Part shown: positions 63,807 through 64,000 of the stretch, in pieces
Position numbering within the stretch: position 1 is the first letter of the stretch
Layout: each line of letters starts with the position of its first letter
NCBI RefSeq assembly: GCF_036855935.1
Contig: NZ_JASPFK010000001.1
Span: 2,730,501-2,794,500, forward strand
Origin: Sphingomonas sp. LR60
Lineage (GTDB): Bacteria; Pseudomonadota; Alphaproteobacteria; Sphingomonadales; Sphingomonadaceae
Length of the DNA stretch: 64,000 nt
Direction: 5' to 3'
Notes under the pieces: generated by a model
The model's database searches: none
The model's input: the letters and a program-made list of their open reading frames with translations, nothing else
Told to the model about the DNA's origin: nothing
Position numbers and translations under genes: made by a program

Positions 63807-64000
63807 CTAATCGAGGTGGAAGCCGAGGCGTTCGAGCGCCGCACGCAGGAGGTCGCGGCCGGCCAGCGCGTCGGGACCGCGGACGCGCTGCGCGGCCTGT
63901 TCGCTCCAGTCGCGCTCGGGCATGTTCTGCTCGCGCTGGAAGGTGCGCAGTCGCAGGTCGTAGGCGGCGAGTGCCGGCGCGGCATCGTCGGCGCCGTAGC
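63807..64000 (-). CDS. C-terminal part of an operon gene, cut by the window edge
   Basis: The last 64 residues of a protein: YGADDAAPALAAYDLRLRTF, then REQNMPERDWSEQAAQRVRG and a helical end ALERLGFHLD. It lies 36 bases upstream of the SsuD-like gene on the same strand and so probably heads the operon. I do not recognise the family from this part; a flavin reductase or an acyl-CoA dehydrogenase-like flavoprotein (SfnB/DszC type) would fit the context, but this is a guess. Confidence 0.6.
   Translation of the reverse strand, partial: YGADDAAPALAAYDLRLRTFQREQNMPERDWSEQAAQRVRGPDALAGRDLLRAALERLGFHLD

Noticed and set aside
1..64000. tRNA, rRNA, prophage, CRISPR-cas or a replication origin
   Set aside because: No cloverleaf with a CCA-type acceptor, rRNA core, phage structural gene, cas gene or DnaA-box cluster was seen by eye; a covariance search was not possible.

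Overview
The window looks like a chromosomal segment of a Sphingomonas-like alphaproteobacterium. The support is GC-rich codon use, two large TonB-dependent receptors, SCPU-domain pili, a DksA/TraR-type zinc-finger protein, a signalling kinase of the HisKA_2 type paired with an ECF sigma factor, and many short-chain dehydrogenases (SDRs) each beside its own regulator. This is inference from gene content; no rRNA or tRNA gene was seen.

Layout. 0.3-9.8 kb is a surface module: a YadA-like trimeric autotransporter adhesin with 168-bp internal repeats, then a chaperone-usher operon with two SCPU pilins, usher and chaperone. 10-16.3 kb holds a membrane acyltransferase-like protein, a secreted VOC protein, a secreted carbohydrate-binding-like protein, a globin plus SpoIIAA/STAS-like pair, a Gfo/Idh/MocA oxidoreductase and a LysR regulator. 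16.4-20.3 kb has three enzyme/regulator pairs: pdxI-like AKR with LysR, SDR with ArsR, SDR with AraC. 20.4-29.2 kb is a catabolic cluster: carboxylesterase, SDR, TonB receptor, GlcD-type FAD oxidase, MFS transporter, AraC and GntR regulators, with a shared ACCTATCGGA-type palindrome.

29.2-42 kb is accessory: an IS6-family element, a broken IS3 remnant, a second TonB receptor, a decayed IS6 fragment, an MHYT-PAS-GGDEF-EAL protein, and a complete IS3 element whose left end is repeated three times. Around these lie several very small genes and a repeated promoter-plus-hairpin module that may encode small RNAs. 42-52.3 kb is dense in signalling: two single-domain response regulators (one at 31 kb), HisKA_2-type kinases, an ECF sigma factor, a PAS hybrid kinase, an intact and a broken Crp/Fnr gene, and a thioesterase.

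52.4-57.4 kb is an AttEFGH-like ABC transporter/lipocalin/methyltransferase operon. 57.5-60 kb has an SDR/HxlR divergent pair and a membrane protein. 60-64 kb is a tightly overlapping minus-strand operon joining a SsuD-like flavin monooxygenase to a SoxC-like sulfite dehydrogenase, a cytochrome c and a YdfG-like SDR.

At least ten conserved genes are each broken by one single-base frameshift, nearly always a lost base in a short homopolymer. That pattern points to sequencing or assembly indels more than to real gene decay, so those genes are marked pseudogene with the likely full extent given.
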